Source of the DNA: Petaurus breviceps papuanus
Lineage: Eukaryota; Chordata; Mammalia; Diprotodontia; Petauridae
DNA: 64,000 nucleotides
Direction of reading: 5' to 3'
NCBI GenBank assembly: GCA_028583685.1
Contig: JAMXIF010001164.1
Span: 9,898,259-9,962,258, forward strand
The stretch's first letter is position 1; the number at the start of each line of letters is the position of its first letter. Under the pieces are notes generated by a model that did no database searches, was not told the DNA's origin, and saw only the letters and a list, made by a program, of their open reading frames with translations. This document shows, piece by piece, positions 1 to 12,654 of this stretch. Made by a program: the position numbers and the translations under genes.

Positions 1-17
1 GGTTGTTGTTTCTATAG

Positions 18-3000
18 GGCTCATATCTGGAAATCAAGAAACAGATGGACAAGCTGGATCCTTTGGCCCACCCTCTCCTGCAGTGGTATGGATGCAGTGA
101 CCACTCCCTCCTGGGGGGTACGAGAGCAGAGACCACTGCCTTTTGGGGGGGATGGATGTAGTGGTCATTTCCTTTCTTCTGGGGGTGTGGGTGTGGATAT
201 GGATGAAGATTACTTTTTCTTCATGGACCAGCATAAACATACACTTTCTTTTCTCTGAGACTGAATAGTCCCCAGCTTTGCAGAAATGTTACCTTTATCT
301 CTATTTAATTTTCAAAAATTTAGCTCCTACAAAGAACTTACATACTTGTATAAGTTCCCAAAGGCTCTCAACAGATAGTTCTGAAACTAATCATGTACAT
401 TTAGTAAGCGTTTAAGTACTTGTTATATGTAGAAATGAATATTCTTTACTACATATGTTTAAAGATCCTCCACATTTGGAGAGGTGTATGTCTCCTTGCT
501 TCCCTCCCCTCTCATCATCAGTCTTTTCTCCCCCTGCTGGGCTTTTCCCCCAAATGCTGGGGTATGAAGCAAAGTGTCTAGGGGCTCAGGCTAATGCTGC
601 TCCTTCCCTTCTAAAAAAGGGCCTGCAAGTCAAGGTTCTTTCAAATTCCATCACTTAGAACTGGTGGTGGAAAACCACTCATCCCCAAAAGCCTAGGACC
701 TCCTTCCTCATCTGTGCCCACAGTGACTTAGTGTTTTTCCCTAATCTCCCGTTTTCCTGTTCCTCTTCTCAAAAGTAGCATAATTTGGGGGGCAACTAGG
801 TGGTGCAGTGAATAGAGCACCGGCCCTGGAGTCAGGAGGACCTAAGTTCAAATTTGGCCTTAGACACTTACAAAAAAAAACTAGCTGTGTGACCCTGGGC
901 AAGTCACTTAACCCCAATTGCCCTCCAAAAAGCAAAAGCAAAAAAAAGCACAATTTAGTACAACATTAGTTTCTCCCTTGATCATTAAGAGACTTTATCT
1001 AGGACTGTGTCACAGGAACAGATCAGAAACAGTCCAGCTGTATTTAACTCAGGAGACTAGTCTCCTTCAAAAATTCTTGGTATGCTTGATATCAAGCATC
1101 TGAATGGTTTTATGTGGCTACTTTTCCAGTTTGACCCTTCTCCAAATTTCTAAAAAGTTTGTTTTGTCTTTCTAGTTTTCTCTTTCTCTTAGTTCTAACC
1201 CAGGCTTTTGTTTTCTCTCAGTTCTTTGTGACCAGTAAGGGAACAGGTTAATTTCTGATTCTTCATTCTCTTTTCTGGGTTCTCTTATTTATTTAGTAAA
1301 TATCCATTCAGCCTCTATTAAGTGGAGGGCATTTAGACTTAGGCAGAATGATCCCTAAGCCTTTGGCTTCTGAGTCTGAATCCTAGGTCTAAGAGGTCTC
1401 CAGCCTGACAAAGGCCCCGCACTTGGATTTTACCTCTTTAGCCAACCTATCACACTACTTTTCTTGTGCTCTCCTTAGCCCATTTGTCTGCCTTTCATTC
1501 ATTGTTAGCTCCTTGGCAGTTAGTCTCTTGGCTGATGGCTTCCCCTTTACACATGAATGTATTTGAGTATTGCCATTCATAATAGTTAAATTAGCTGTGG
1601 CCTAGCAGCTTCAACGTGACATATTAGCACCTCCAAGCACTGCTATTCACATTCATCAAACCTGGCTACAAACACCTGAATTTCCAGATGATGTTTTGCT
1701 TGGGTACCTTTCCCTATCAATTTTAGAGGGAATACCTCCTTTACTCCTATGTTTAGGTTGGCCGACTCCATGCTTGTTCCATGCTCTTTCCTTCATCTGT
1801 ATTTTTCCCCAGGATTATCTCCAGCAACAGATCACATATTGTCAAGCTACCTCTCAGCAGGGTAAGTGTCCCAACCCCCTTCCCCAAATTTCTCAGAACC
1901 TTCTAAGTTGTTTGAGGGATGGGGTTGGAAGTGGCAGGTCAGGGAGCTTCTATGTTTGTTAGTGACCCTAGTAGCTCCAAGCTTAGTCAACAGTCTTTTG
2001 TGTCCCACATTGACCATCTTGGCTCCTGAATGTTTATTGATCCTATGGAGATCAGTACAGGTCTATGCTCTTGGCTTGTTTACTTCTTGGCCCCATCATC
2101 CCTCCCTCCCTGATCTCAATCTCTGCTCTGTCTCCCCTGATTCCCCCCACCCGGGCAGCAGCTGAAGTTCATGCACACCTCTCACCAGTTCCTCCTGCTG
2201 AGCAGCCCCCCTGCCAAGGAGGCCCGGTTTCGGACGGCTAAGAAACTCTACGGCAGCACCTTCGCCTTCCAGTGAGGAAGAGGAAGTAGGGGCTGGGGAG
2301 GCGTGGTGGGGGAGGGAGGAACTAGGGGACATTTGTCCCCTAGGTTCATGGATGTCAGGGTTCTGTTTATATGTGTATATGTTCTTTACAGGAGATTCAT
2401 CAACTAGGTAATCAAACTTATCAGGTGTTTTGTATGTACAAATCTCTGCTATCTTTGTAGAAGATACATGGCATAATATATGGTCCTTACTCTCAAGGAG
2501 TTTATAGTTTAGTTGAAGAGACATGAGACATGTATAGCTATAGTGCTAGAGAACCTAGAGACAATATTATGGTGCTAAATGAGTGCTGTAGACAGGTGCT
2601 AGAGGAGTTTAGAAGAGGAAGAGACCACAAAAGACTGAGATAGTCAGGGAAGGCTCCGCAAAAGTAATGGGGCTTAACCTGAGTCTTTAAAATATTGGTT
2701 GGATTTATATAGTCATAGAGGAGGAGTAAAGTCATTACAGTAGACTGGAAGTATTTGAATAAAAACACGGGCAGAAACTTGTCAGTTTTGTTTGAAGGTC
2801 AGTGAGTAAGAAAACCAGTCTGGCTGGACAAGGGAGTTCTTTTAGAGATAGTAGTGGGTAATAAGATTCAAAAAGTAGATTGGAGCCAATGTGATAGAAC
2901 TTTAAATTCCTGAAGCTAAGTAGTTTGGACTTTCCTGTTAGCAATGGAGAACCCCTGAGAAGTTTTTGAACAGAAATGTGGGGGAATAAAAACTTTAAAG

Positions 3001-6000
3001 GGAGAGTTAGTTAGTATGCAAAGTAGATTTGAAGAAGAGAGAGAGACTGAAGGCTAGTAGATCAATTAGGAGACTGTTGAGAGGTAATAAAGTGAACCTG
3101 GACTAGGGTGGAGTGGTGGGAGTAAAAAGGAGATTGCAGAGACTGAGGGAAGAATTAATGGAACTTGGGGTATCTAAAAGGATAGAGTCAAAGATAACTT
3201 AAAGGTTTTGAACTTGGGTAACAAGAAGAATGATGGAACCATTATCAGAAATAAGGAAATCAGGATTTTAGATCATAGATTTAGAACTGGAAAGGACTTT
3301 TAGAGGTCACTGAGTCCAACCTCTTAATTTTATACATGAGTTAAGTGACTTTCTCAAGATTACACAGGTAGTCAGTGGTAGAAGTCCAAACTCAGGGTCT
3401 TTGACTCCAAATCCAGCATTCTTTCCCTTGTACCATATTGCATTTGGTTTAGGCCCCATGAAATTCAGGTAATAATAGGAGATTAGAGTGGAAATGTCTA
3501 GCAGACAGTAGGGAATATGGGTCTGGGCTAGAGTTTTAGAAGTAAATTTTAGAGCAATGATTGGCGAAAAGAGGTGCTAACTGAAGCCATAATACATGAG
3601 TTTTTCAGTGAATGCATATGAATCTGTCCATCTCTTTGTGTATCTTGGGAGGGCAGATGGCATTATTAGCTCTTAGGGGCTGTTCCCAGGACCTTACCAC
3701 TGTGGGGGTTTGTGTCCTCTATGTCTGCCTTCCAGTGGGTCCCACATTGAAAATTGGCACTCGATTCTGCGCAATGGCCTGGTCAATGCATCTTACACCA
3801 AACTCCAGGTAAGAGCAGGGTCCTTCTCCCCCTCTACCATCCCTGTTTTGTGGTGGTAAGAAGTGCTTTCTATCTATTCTTAATAATTCCCAAACTGAAG
3901 CCTTGGTACCCTAATTTTTCTTGATGTTTCACCATATCTATCCAAGAGATTTGGGAGGTCAGAGTCATACAAAAGCTGTGGCTTCTGTGGACTTAATCCT
4001 AAACAGAGTCTGTTGAGGGAAATTCATGTATTAAGAATATTACTGTGTTCTAGGCTTGAGGATTGATGAGCTAAACTTCTGTAGTAGGTGACAGAACCCT
4101 TAAGTGACAGAACTTTTCCCTGTATGTATATTGATTCAGCAGTGACTTGTCTCACGTTAACTGGTCAGGTCTTTGCCCCCAGTGACTCTGGGAAATCATT
4201 ACAGAGAGTCTGTTTTTTCTTGTTCACCTGCCACAGCCCTGGCCTTTCTCCCTTATAGTGTCCACAGTAGGAACATAGCTTCATTTAGTGGTTTCCCTCC
4301 CTCTGTCCCTGTCTTCTAAGACATGGAAGGGTTAACTGTTCTCCAGTCCTGGAATGGGTCAGGAGATAGACAGAGGGACAAGCAGGAGGATGAGCTGTGT
4401 GGCTAACAGACAGCTACCCTAGGAGGTCCCCTCCTTCCTGGATAGTCATTGGTGGGGGGGCAGTTTATGTTGCTCACCCTGGTGTTTCCCTGCAAGCTGC
4501 ATGGAGCAGCGTATGGCAAAGGCATCTACCTGAGCCCCATCTCCAGTATTTCCTTTGGATACTCAGGTAAGTAGTTCATCTCCTTCTATGGCTGCCTGAG
4601 CTTTGTTCACATGTCTGTTTCCCTTTCATGGACATATGGTCTGTGGTGTCGCTTCTGCTTACTTTATTCCATGGACACACAATCTGTCATCTGTTCTCTC
4701 TATGGTCACTTGATCTGTTGTTATCTGTATTTACAAATGTAGATCCTCTGTTTCCCAATGAGTCCATCCCTAGGAAACCTCTGCCTTCCACTCCCTTTAG
4801 TCCTAAGGCAGGGGAATGCTGAACAGTCCCAGCTTTGAACTAGTGAGCTTGTGAGGAGTGTGGGTGGGAAACTGAGTGAACTTTTCTCTTGAAGCCCTTT
4901 TCCCAGAGACATATGTATTGGTGATAACAGTATATCTCTGTGCCTATATACCAAGGATAGATTTCCAGCAATATCTACCTCTTGTGATGTTATATAGGCT
5001 TCTTTCACCTTTCTGCTTCCACCTGAGCTCAAGGTCTCTTTGTGATGATTGTAGGAACAGGAAAATAGCCCTTTATTTCCTGTACATTTTCATTATTGCC
5101 ACTTTCTCTCAGATTATGACTAAGTGCAAAAACCCTATCTTCCACACTTGAGAAGTGATTAGGGCAAAGATTGTACTCATTTAGGCAATCTCAAGGATAA
5201 GGAAGAGATATAGACCCTAGTTTTGTCCAGCTCAGGAAATAAATCTGATTTACTGATCTCATGTTCCTAGATTTTTCTATCCTTTAGTTCATTTCTTTCT
5301 TAGACCAGTTCCTTTTCTACGTGGTTCTCTCTGAGAAGTCTTTATTCTTTGTCTAGTTTCCTAGTTTCTGCCTGTAGTCCAGACTGACCTGCTTTCTGTC
5401 CCTGCTCTCTAGTTCTTAGTACTGATTCCTCGTATTACAGCTATTAATATAGATATTATGATAATTTATGGAGAGATGCAGGAAGGCATTATTCACTGTC
5501 CATCAGCCCCCCACTCCACCTATCAGTACTATTGCACATAAGCACAATCAGTGACTTTGCCACAGATGGTTTATGTGAGGGCATATCATTTGCCCAGACT
5601 GTGTTATTTTCTACTTGCATGTCCTCCTTTCCTCCATCTTCTCAGTTTTTATTCTGTGCCCTTAGGCAGCTCAAATCCTGTTTGGTCCTTCACCTACTAT
5701 AGGAAGAGTCCTGGAAGTAAGGGGTTATTATTTGTTAATGGAGCCTTTGCTGACCTAGCCATTTTATGTAGGCATAGAAAGGGATGCTACTAAGGCTCCC
5801 TGTAGGAATTAAGTGACTTTGTTTTATGTTCTTTGTAGTTTCTGGGGTCTGAAAGGGCTTAAGAGGTTGTTTTAATTTTTTTCCAGCAGAATCCAAAATT
5901 TGGAACTTGAATAGCTAGTTCATTATTTACTCCCCTTATAGAGTTTGGTGGGAGAGACAGAAGTGATAGTTTTATGTGCCTTCGTAGCCTTTTCATACAG

Positions 6001-8860
6001 ATCAGTTGGCCAAGGTTAGCATGTAGGGGTTGAAGTTAGTTATATGAGGCCTAAGGCCATGACTCTTTCCAAATTCATGTCATAGAGGGAGAGAGAATTC
6101 CACGGGAATGTCTGAGGGGTAATAGGATAGGATCCCAGTAGCACCTAATAAGTCTGATCTGTTCTACAAACACCATTCCTGTACCTTCACTGTTCAGAGT
6201 CCTTCTACATGGTCCCAGAGGGCCGTTAGCAAGAACCTTGCATGTCTCACTTTCTTCCTTCTTTCTGTTTTAATTTTTTTACCTTCAGGTAGCTTGAAGG
6301 CAGTTGGGTCCCATTCCCATAGATTTGGACCCCATCTATAGTGGGAGATGCTCAGATATACAGCCCACTTAGGTTTCTTGGACAGTCACTGGGATGCTTA
6401 GTGGGGTAATCAGTGAGGATAGTCTTGGGTGGCATGGTGTATTGCAGTTGGGGGAAGGCCTGCTGGATGGGGGATTTATTTATATTTCATGATCTCCTGT
6501 ATGGGGCTGGACTTCCTCTTGCTTCTATTGGGTATTGCCGGTCAAACCTGATATTGCCATGTTCTGTGACCAGAGAAAATTCTTTCCATCCTATGATCAA
6601 AGAAACTGTCCCTGTTCCTTCTGTTCTTGAGCTTGCTCCCTCATGTCACTCAACCGTAACACTTGACACAAAGGAATTTATATTCCATTTCTCATTCTCC
6701 TTGGGCTCGTTTCACCTGGTATATTGATCTGTGGCAGGAATGGGAAAAGGACAGCATAGGATGCCTTCTAAGGATGAACTAGTCCAGAGATACAACCGGA
6801 TGAACACCATCCCTCAGGTAGCGTATTAAAACTTTTCAGGGGCCAAGTGGGGATGCATTGGGCTATGCATTGGAGGCTAGATGTTGCTGTGAGCAAATTC
6901 AGTTCAGTTCAGCATTTATAGGATCATAGGATTATACTTTTAGAGTTAAAAGAGACCCTTAGAGATCATCTGTTCCAACCCCCTCATTTTATAGATGAGG
7001 AAGCTGACACCTAGAGAGATTAAGGGACTTGCTCAGGGTGACAAAGCTAGTAAGGGTGTGATCTTAACAAGAGTATTTGTGATTCCAAGTCTTAAACTTT
7101 ATCTATAATACCATAGTTTTCTAGCCTACAAGATCTAATTTTCCCTTTCAACCTTCTATACTTATTTTATTTTTTTTAAAAGCAATTGGGGTTAAGTAAC
7201 TTGCTCAAGGTTACACAGCCAGTTATTTCTGGGTGTGGTGCTAAGTATCTGAGCCTGGATTTGATCCCCAGGTCATCCCGACTCTGGGGCCAGTGCTCTT
7301 ACTCACTGAGCCACCTGGCCACCCCTTAACCTTCTATACTTATGCTAACCAGGACTGAGCCTACTTAGTTTCCAAGATCAGACAAAATTATGTGTTTGCC
7401 AGTGATATAGTTGTAGACAAATGGGCAAAGACTTAAGTTATTTTCTGCTTTCCCTTTAGGGCTGGTTTGGAGTTATAAGTATACAGGGGACAAATGGTGG
7501 TTATCTTGGGGGCAGTGTGAGGAGTTAGTTATTCCATAAGGGGTAGAGGCTAGAAGTGGAGTGGGTTGTGTGGAGAGTACAGTTCTAGTCCTTGAAAAAT
7601 TACTGCTTTGTCTTTGTATCAGTAGCATCTAGTACTTAATAATACTTATTGAATTGAATTGAATTATGGAGACACAGAGTAGTGGCCAAGAACACAAGAT
7701 ATGCAGGCATATGCATAAAAATTAACAACTTGTAGTGTGCATTTGCATATTTAAGCATTGTAAAATGTACACATGTTAATCCACCTAAGTATTTGTATAT
7801 GGGTTAATGTTACAAAGGTGGTGGTGGTGAATAGGGGTCACTGGAGGAAGGAAGATTTTAATCCTAGATTAATTCAGTTTAGCCATCACACCTGGTAGTG
7901 CTATTTTTTTTACTCCCAGAGAATGCTTTCCAGGTCACCTAGCTCTGTTCATATTTGTTTCCTGTTTTCCAGACCCGATCCATCCAGTCACGTTTCCTTC
8001 AGAGTCGGAATCTGAATTGTATAGCACTTTGTGAAGGTGAGTGACTCTGCCCTGCGCCAGCTTTCTCCATACCTTGTCTGGAGACATTTTTGGTCACAGG
8101 GAAACTCTTTTAGCAGTTCTGTGGGAATAATACTAAGTGGAGGAGTGTGGTTTGTCTGGCAGGATATTTTGCTTTCATGTCTTCCTCCTTACTCCACCCT
8201 TCCTTGGGTATGACTGGATTGTGGTCTACGGGAATTTTGTGTCTGATTCATAGCCCCTTTTTCCACAGTAATCACATCCAAGGACCTCCAGAAACATGGG
8301 AACATCTGGGTGTGCCCTGTGTCTGACCATGTCTGTACACGGTTCTTCTTTGTGTGAGTTGGAGAGGGTAAATTGGGGAGTTTATAGAGTGAATTAGGGT
8401 TGTTGGATGGTAGGAGACAGTGCTACTTGGAAAATCTGTTTGTGTCATGAAGGATTTAGATCTGAGAGAACCCGCTTTAGGGTCTTCACCACTGTATGGA
8501 GAGGGAAGTACAGAGAGGAAGCTGGCCTGGCGAGATGATTCCAGTGTTTCCCTGGATTCACGCCCCATCAAACTGGAGAATAATAAATTATTTTTGGGAG
8601 GAGGGAGAAATATTGGGGAGAGGGAGGGTGCCTCACATGTTCCATTCTTCCTTTTAAACATAATTTATTCACAGTTCTACTTACTCATGCCCACATACTC
8701 CTATCCTACCTTGCTTACATTCATATTGATTCATTCTCACCACCCCCTTTCTGACAGATATGAGGATGGTCAAGTAGGTGATGCCAACATTAATACTCAG
8801 GACCCCAAGATCCAGAAGGAAATCATGCGTGTGATCGGAACTCAGGTTTACACAAACTGA
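18..8860 (+). CDS. PARP6: PARP6, C-terminal catalytic part (nine exons)
   Basis: Coding exons: 18-85, 1813-1861, 2159-2271, 3736-3808, 4497-4566, 6738-6817, 7973-8036, 8269-8353 and 8758-8860 (TGA 8858-8860). They splice in one frame to about 234 residues, all with AG/GT borders; the donor after 6817 (GTAGCG) is weak. The family transfers single ADP-ribose units from NAD+ to proteins. The PARP signature is visible: a His-Gly-Ser motif (FAFHGSHIENWHSIL), whose His codon is split between the 2159 and 3736 exons, and the NAD-site Tyr in GKGIYLSP. The C-terminal strand reads FFFVYEDGQVGDAN and the protein ends GTQVYTN. These residues match PARP6 as I know it and differ from PARP8, whose C-terminus diverges. 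Full-length human PARP6 is about 630 residues, so the N-terminal two thirds lies to the left of the window. The exon phases sum exactly (705 nt). Confidence 0.95.
86..1812 (+). other. PARP6 intron
   Basis: Intron between the 18-85 and 1813-1861 exons (donor GTATGG, acceptor CCCCAG). Apart from one SINE at 786-946 I recognise nothing in it. Confidence 0.7.
786..946 (+). repeat. WSINE1-type tRNA-derived marsupial SINE
   Basis: The head reads GCAACTAGGTGGTGCAGTGA and the copy continues through the typical 'gagcaccggccctggagtca' and 'caagtcacttaaccccaatt' segments into an A-rich tail. The flanks AGCATAATTT and AGCACAATTT are a near-match target-site duplication. Confidence 0.8.
2440..3600 (+). 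repeat. Ancient mammal-wide interspersed repeat, family not resolved
   Basis: In the PARP6 intron after 2271. I recognise the general phrase order seen in many mammalian introns: 'tactctcaaggagtttatag', 'gtcagggaaggctccgc', 'agtttggactttcctgttag', 'aggagactgttgagaggtaa', 'gagtcaaagataactt'. I cannot name the family. It is interrupted by a MIR-like SINE at about 3272-3445. Confidence 0.4.
3272..3445 (-). repeat. MIR-like SINE
   Basis: Reads as the complement of MIR: 'gttaagtgactttctcaaga' followed by 'cacaggtagtcagtggtag' and 'gactccaaatccagcattct'. It is nested inside the older repeat at 2440-3600. Confidence 0.55.
4567..6737 (+). other. PARP6 intron without recognised content
   Basis: Long intron between the exon encoding the NAD-site Tyr and the 6738 exon. 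It is T/C-biased. I found no exon-like open stretch and no repeat I could name. Confidence 0.5.
6918..7115 (-). repeat. MIR-like SINE
   Basis: Contains 'ccaaccccctcattttatag atgaggaagctgacacctag', then 'aagggacttgctcagggtga' and 'caaagctagtaag', the complement of the MIR core and 3' part. Confidence 0.6.
7166..7327 (-). repeat. WALLSI-type SINE with perfect target-site duplication
   Basis: Runs from poly(T) and 'agcaattggggttaagtaac' to 'gagccacctggccacccc' (complement of the tRNA-like head). The 16-bp flanks AACCTTCTATACTTAT at 7150-7165 and 7328-7343 are identical, which shows target-primed retrotransposition and a fairly recent insertion. It lies in a PARP6 intron, antisense to the gene. 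Confidence 0.88.
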
Positions 8861-9162
8861 GGGGGCCCTGGCCCTCAACCCCTCTTGTTCCCTTCCCCGA
8901 CATGGAGGAAGGACCAACCCCTCTCACTGTGGGACCCAGGAGCATCAGAGGAGGCCATTCCAAGGAGCCAGAGGAGATGTCCCTAAGGGACATGCAAAGA
9001 AAAAGGAGAGAAACAGTCCATGGGAGAAATTAGCCTGGGATCCATTCCACATCTGGATAGCCCAGACTAACCCCACCTCCCCACCCTTACCCCTTGTATT
9101 TCCTTGTTGACTTCACCTTGTTTGTAAATAAACCAATAAAATGGAAGGTGCTGTGGACTGGA
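8861..9162 (+). other. PARP6: PARP6 3'UTR
   Basis: Non-repetitive sequence from the PARP6 stop codon to just past two polyadenylation signals. The end is inferred as about 20-25 bases after the second AATAAA; the real cleavage site cannot be seen. Confidence 0.75.
9127..9140 (+). promoter_or_regulatory. PARP6: PARP6 polyadenylation signals (two AATAAA)
   Basis: AATAAA occurs at 9127-9132 and again at 9135-9140. A GT-rich stretch follows (GATGTTGTCCATGTGGTCTG), as expected for a downstream element. No other strong signal lies between the stop and this point. Confidence 0.8.
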
Positions 9163-9735
9163 TGTTGTCCATGTGGTCTGCCTGGCATAGACACTTGGCT
9201 GAGTGTTCACTTTAGTTTAGACAATCATTCCCAAGGATGGTGGTATATTCTTTGTTAATGAGGACTAAGAAAATAAATACTGAAGGTTTGGAGCCTTTGG
9301 CATTGAAATAATCTTTTCTCCCACACTTCCCTTTTGTGAGCCAGTTTATTCGTGAGAAAGGGAATAAGGAGTAGTGCCATTTGATGTTAAATACTGCCCC
9401 AGATGCAGGAGGGGAGGAGCTTTTGAACATGTTACCTAGTCGGGTCATATTGCTCAGACTGCCAGGCCAAGTGTCTAGGGTTCAGATTATTCTCATTTCT
9501 TCCTTTTCCCTCCCAATGGACAGTCCTCTCAGCTCATGAGCCAGTGTAGCCCAGTAATGTATCAATAGTCCAGGTAGATTAAAGTCCCTTCCTTGTAGAA
9601 TTGTATTTGACCTCTGTTACAAAATTTGAAGAAAGAGAAATCATTGATGAGGAGGGAGGCAGGTTAAAAGAACTTTTCAAGTTCTCCATCGGAAGTCAAA
9701 GCTACAGCTAGGATTTAGTTGGACATATGGTAGAT
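9163..9735. other. Intergenic, nothing recognised
   Basis: Sequence downstream of PARP6 up to the first intergenic SINE. No repeat family or exon could be identified. Confidence 0.5.
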
Positions 9736-9750
9736 TGTCATGTTACTTTT

Positions 9751-9909
9751 TCTTTTTTGGAGGGGAGAGAGCAGAGCAGTTGGGGTTAAGTGACTTGCCC
9801 AAGGTCACATGGCTAGTAAGTGTGTGTTAAGTGTCTGAGGTCACATTTGAACTCAGGTCCTCCTGATTCCAGGGCGGGTGCTCTATTCACTGTGCCACTT
9901 AGCTGTCCC
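9751..9909 (-). repeat. WSINE1-type SINE with perfect target-site duplication
   Basis: Complementary SINE: T-rich tail, 'agttggggttaagtgacttg', '...cactgtgccacttagctgtc'. The 15-bp flank TGTCATGTTACTTTT is repeated exactly at 9736-9750 and 9910-9924. Confidence 0.88.
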
Positions 9910-10059
9910 TGTCATGTTACTTTTGACAAAAATAATTCCTATTTTCTCTATCAAGGAGGATGTTTTTCAAACTGGAAAAGGTAGAACAAATAAATTATAG
10001 TTATGTTGGTGAAGCTATAGTAAGAGAGCACTTTGCTTAAAATGAATTGTTCTCATGTA

Positions 10060-10330
10060 ATCTCAGAAATAGTGTCATTAATTTTTGAAAAGTAATGTAG
10101 AATGAGGGATGCCAGAAAACTCAATGTGGATGTCACCATTTTCAAAAAGAGAAGGGTAGATTGAAGGTCATTAAACTTGAAGTCAATCACAACAGTTAGA
10201 CCAGATGATTAAATAGAAAGTTGTAAGTAGAAAAAAAAGTGATTACTAGGATCTAGCTAAAAGTGAGTCTTGCCAAATAGTTTCCTTTTTCTACTGGGTT
10301 ACAAGTTTAGTAAGTAGATCACGATGTCAT
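10060..10330 (+). repeat. CR1/L3 LINE fragment (RT region)
   Basis: Resembles the start of the CR1/L3 reverse transcriptase block ('caccattttcaaaaagagaa', then the 'aaacttgaagtcaatcac' block, which usually encodes the LTSI stretch). Strongly diverged, no open frame. Confidence 0.45.
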
Positions 10331-10499
10331 AGACCAGCATTTCTCGAGCTTCCATGGTATTTGGTGTTCTATTTTCCTATGTGGTTGAGGGAAGCTAAGA
10401 CTGTCTTGAAGCTCATGAAAGCTGATGGGTAGTGGGGGTGTGGAGGGGAATTCTTAGGAAGCAAAATAAGATATAATTTCTGAGGTACTGGTAAAGAAG

Positions 10500-11470
10500 A
10501 TAGTATTTGAGAAGGATTATCTTCATGTTTAGACTACATTTAAATAGGAATGACATAATGCTGGATGGAGATGGAGTGCACCCAACAAGGGCTGGTGGGC
10601 TTACAAATCTAATCAAGAGTTTTAAACTGAAAAAGAAGGGAGAGGGAGAAAGCTGCCTGCACATATCCAAAAAGTTTAATAGAAAAATAGAAAATTAGAA
10701 AATAGAAAAGTTTCTATCTATGCTATAGGAAGGAAAATAGAGGCACTTAGAAATCCATAGGCAAAAATCCAAGGAATGGAGGCAGTAATAAAGTTAATGG
10801 TGTTATTTATATAGACACATGCATAAAATATGGGAGGTGAATTACAGTTGTTACAGATCTGTAAGGAAGGAGTCAAATTTTGCAGCTACTACTGAGATTT
10901 GGTGGCACAAGACCTATCACCAGGGTATTGTGGCTATCTAAAAGACATATGTTGCATGTGTGTTCCTGTGTGTATGTGTGTGCATCACTTAAAAGGAACA
11001 GGAGGGCAGGGAACATATTAGTACTTGTACATTAAAAGGATAAACTTGTGAGGAAGTCTGGGAAAGCCAACAAAGAAACAGTATTATAGACCATGTAGAC
11101 AAAAAGAGGAAATAGATGAATTCAGGATATAGACAGATCACAGAACTGGTGTGATGATGGCATGGTATTGCAATGATAGGGGACTTCAAATATTTGGATA
11201 TCTTGTAGGGCTCCCTCTCTGCCTAAAGAAGAAGGCAAACAACTTTCTGGGATGCCTTAATTTCATATTCCAAAATGTGAAGCAACAAAATTAAAGGCTA
11301 TTCTGGACTTGACTCACCATAAAGGAAGAACTGGTTTCTGGGCAAGAAGCAATGGGAACCTCAAAGGGAAGTGAGCATTCAGTTTCAGAATTTGTGACTA
11401 AGGAAAATCAGGCATAGTCTGACATGAACCTTTTATATAATACGAGTTAGATACATGTGCAGACCCCATT
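10500..11470 (+). repeat. CR1/L3 LINE fragment (ORF1 esterase end to endonuclease)
   Basis: Around 10558-10640 the + strand reads LDGDGVHPTRAGGLTNLI. This resembles the DxxH end of the SGNH-esterase domain known in ORF1 of CR1-like LINEs. Further on, 'ataggggacttcaaatattt' corresponds to the GDFN motif of the AP-endonuclease. Past that are traces of the LDL.LTN and GSDH motifs. The copy is broken throughout and lacks its RT. Confidence 0.55.
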
Positions 11471-12650
11471 AATTTGCTCAAATGGTATCTTTCCATATGG
11501 AGGAGGCTGGGCAGGTGGTTTCTGAGAGAATCGTGATAATGGTGAAGGGAAGAGCCTTAGATTGTGGGACCCACATGGACATTCTGTAACTGATTCCGGT
11601 TGGCTGGTCACATGGGTGGGTGGAGCCTCTTAAATTTGGTTTCATAGCCAGAACTGACAACATCCTTAAAAAGGCTTCAGTCATCTCATCGTCGCATCAC
11701 GGTATTTCCATCTTGACCAGCAAAGGGATTCCTTTACTCAGTGACTGTGCTGTTAAGTGAAAGGCTACATGACCTTCTCCTCCTTCTGAGACTATACGGC
11801 CCTTGAGAAATGGGGCCTCCTTGGCCTTTCAATTTGTTCTTTTCTATTCTAGGTACAAGAAGTGGTGTCACCAACTTGGGGAGAGCAAGCCATAGGAATC
11901 TAAGGGTTGGAACTCAAGGCTGATTGTTGCCACCAGACCAGAACTGATGTTCTAATGTATAAGGAATGATTTTCTGAAATGACTTTCTGGATCTATGCCC
12001 CTGAAAGCTGAAACAAAGATTCATCCAGCATTGATGATAACTTTGGATGTGAAATTAGTAGGATCAATGCTATATGTAGGAACTGAGCTAAGATTTTGCC
12101 CAATCCCCCAGAGACTGAAGTGTTATCAGAGAGAATATATGCTGAAAGTATTGGGAAAAAAATTTATATCTATTTTTGCCATATCTGTGAAGTAAATATT
12201 TCTTTGTAAAAGCTAATTGATGTTAAGTGGCTAAATGGACCTGGTGTTCTAGTTATTGGCCTCCTAACAAATGGAAGAATTTGTTGCTGAGGTATATGGT
12301 AGTATACCTTCCCAGTATGTGGTAGAATAGAAGACACAACCACAAACTCTGGAACCCTGAGTGGTGATGTAACTAACCTGGCTTTGGAAGAGAGGAACAG
12401 AGCTTACCTTGTTACAATTGTATTTTAGAAGTACTAGTTTCTAAGTGTTTAGAGAAAGAATAGTTGGAATACTATGGACTAAATTCCTTAAAGAGAGGCT
12501 GAGACAGAGAACTAGCCTACATACTGCTTTAAGATTGATCTACAGCGTGAGAAGGATGGGAATGGAACTACAATGAGTAAAAGGTGGGGAGAGAGTGTGG
12601 TAGTTACAGAATAACCTCATACCTAGGACAAGATAAAGAAAGTCCAATGT
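11470..12650 (+). other. Unassigned, possibly LTR-like fossil
   Basis: No exon seen. The stretch 'cctggtgttctagttattgg cctcctaacaaatggaagaa' and the promoter-like/poly(A)-like spacing suggest an old LTR, but I could fix neither ends nor family. Confidence 0.2.
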
Positions 12651-12654
12651 CAAT

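Noticed and set aside
786-946. tRNA gene within the SINE head
   Set aside because: SINE heads keep A/B-box-like similarity to tRNA but lack a full cloverleaf; treated as a retroposon.
2096-2524. 142-codon minus-strand frame
   Set aside because: Antisense shadow of the PARP6 exon at 2159-2271 and its GC-richer flanks.
8420-8860. 146-codon + frame ending at the PARP6 stop
   Set aside because: Upstream part is intron read-through; the real last exon starts at 8758 after a CAG acceptor.
18-8860. PARP8 instead of PARP6
   Set aside because: The C-terminus (GTQVYTN) and the KDLQKHGNIWVCPVSD segment match PARP6 as remembered, not PARP8.
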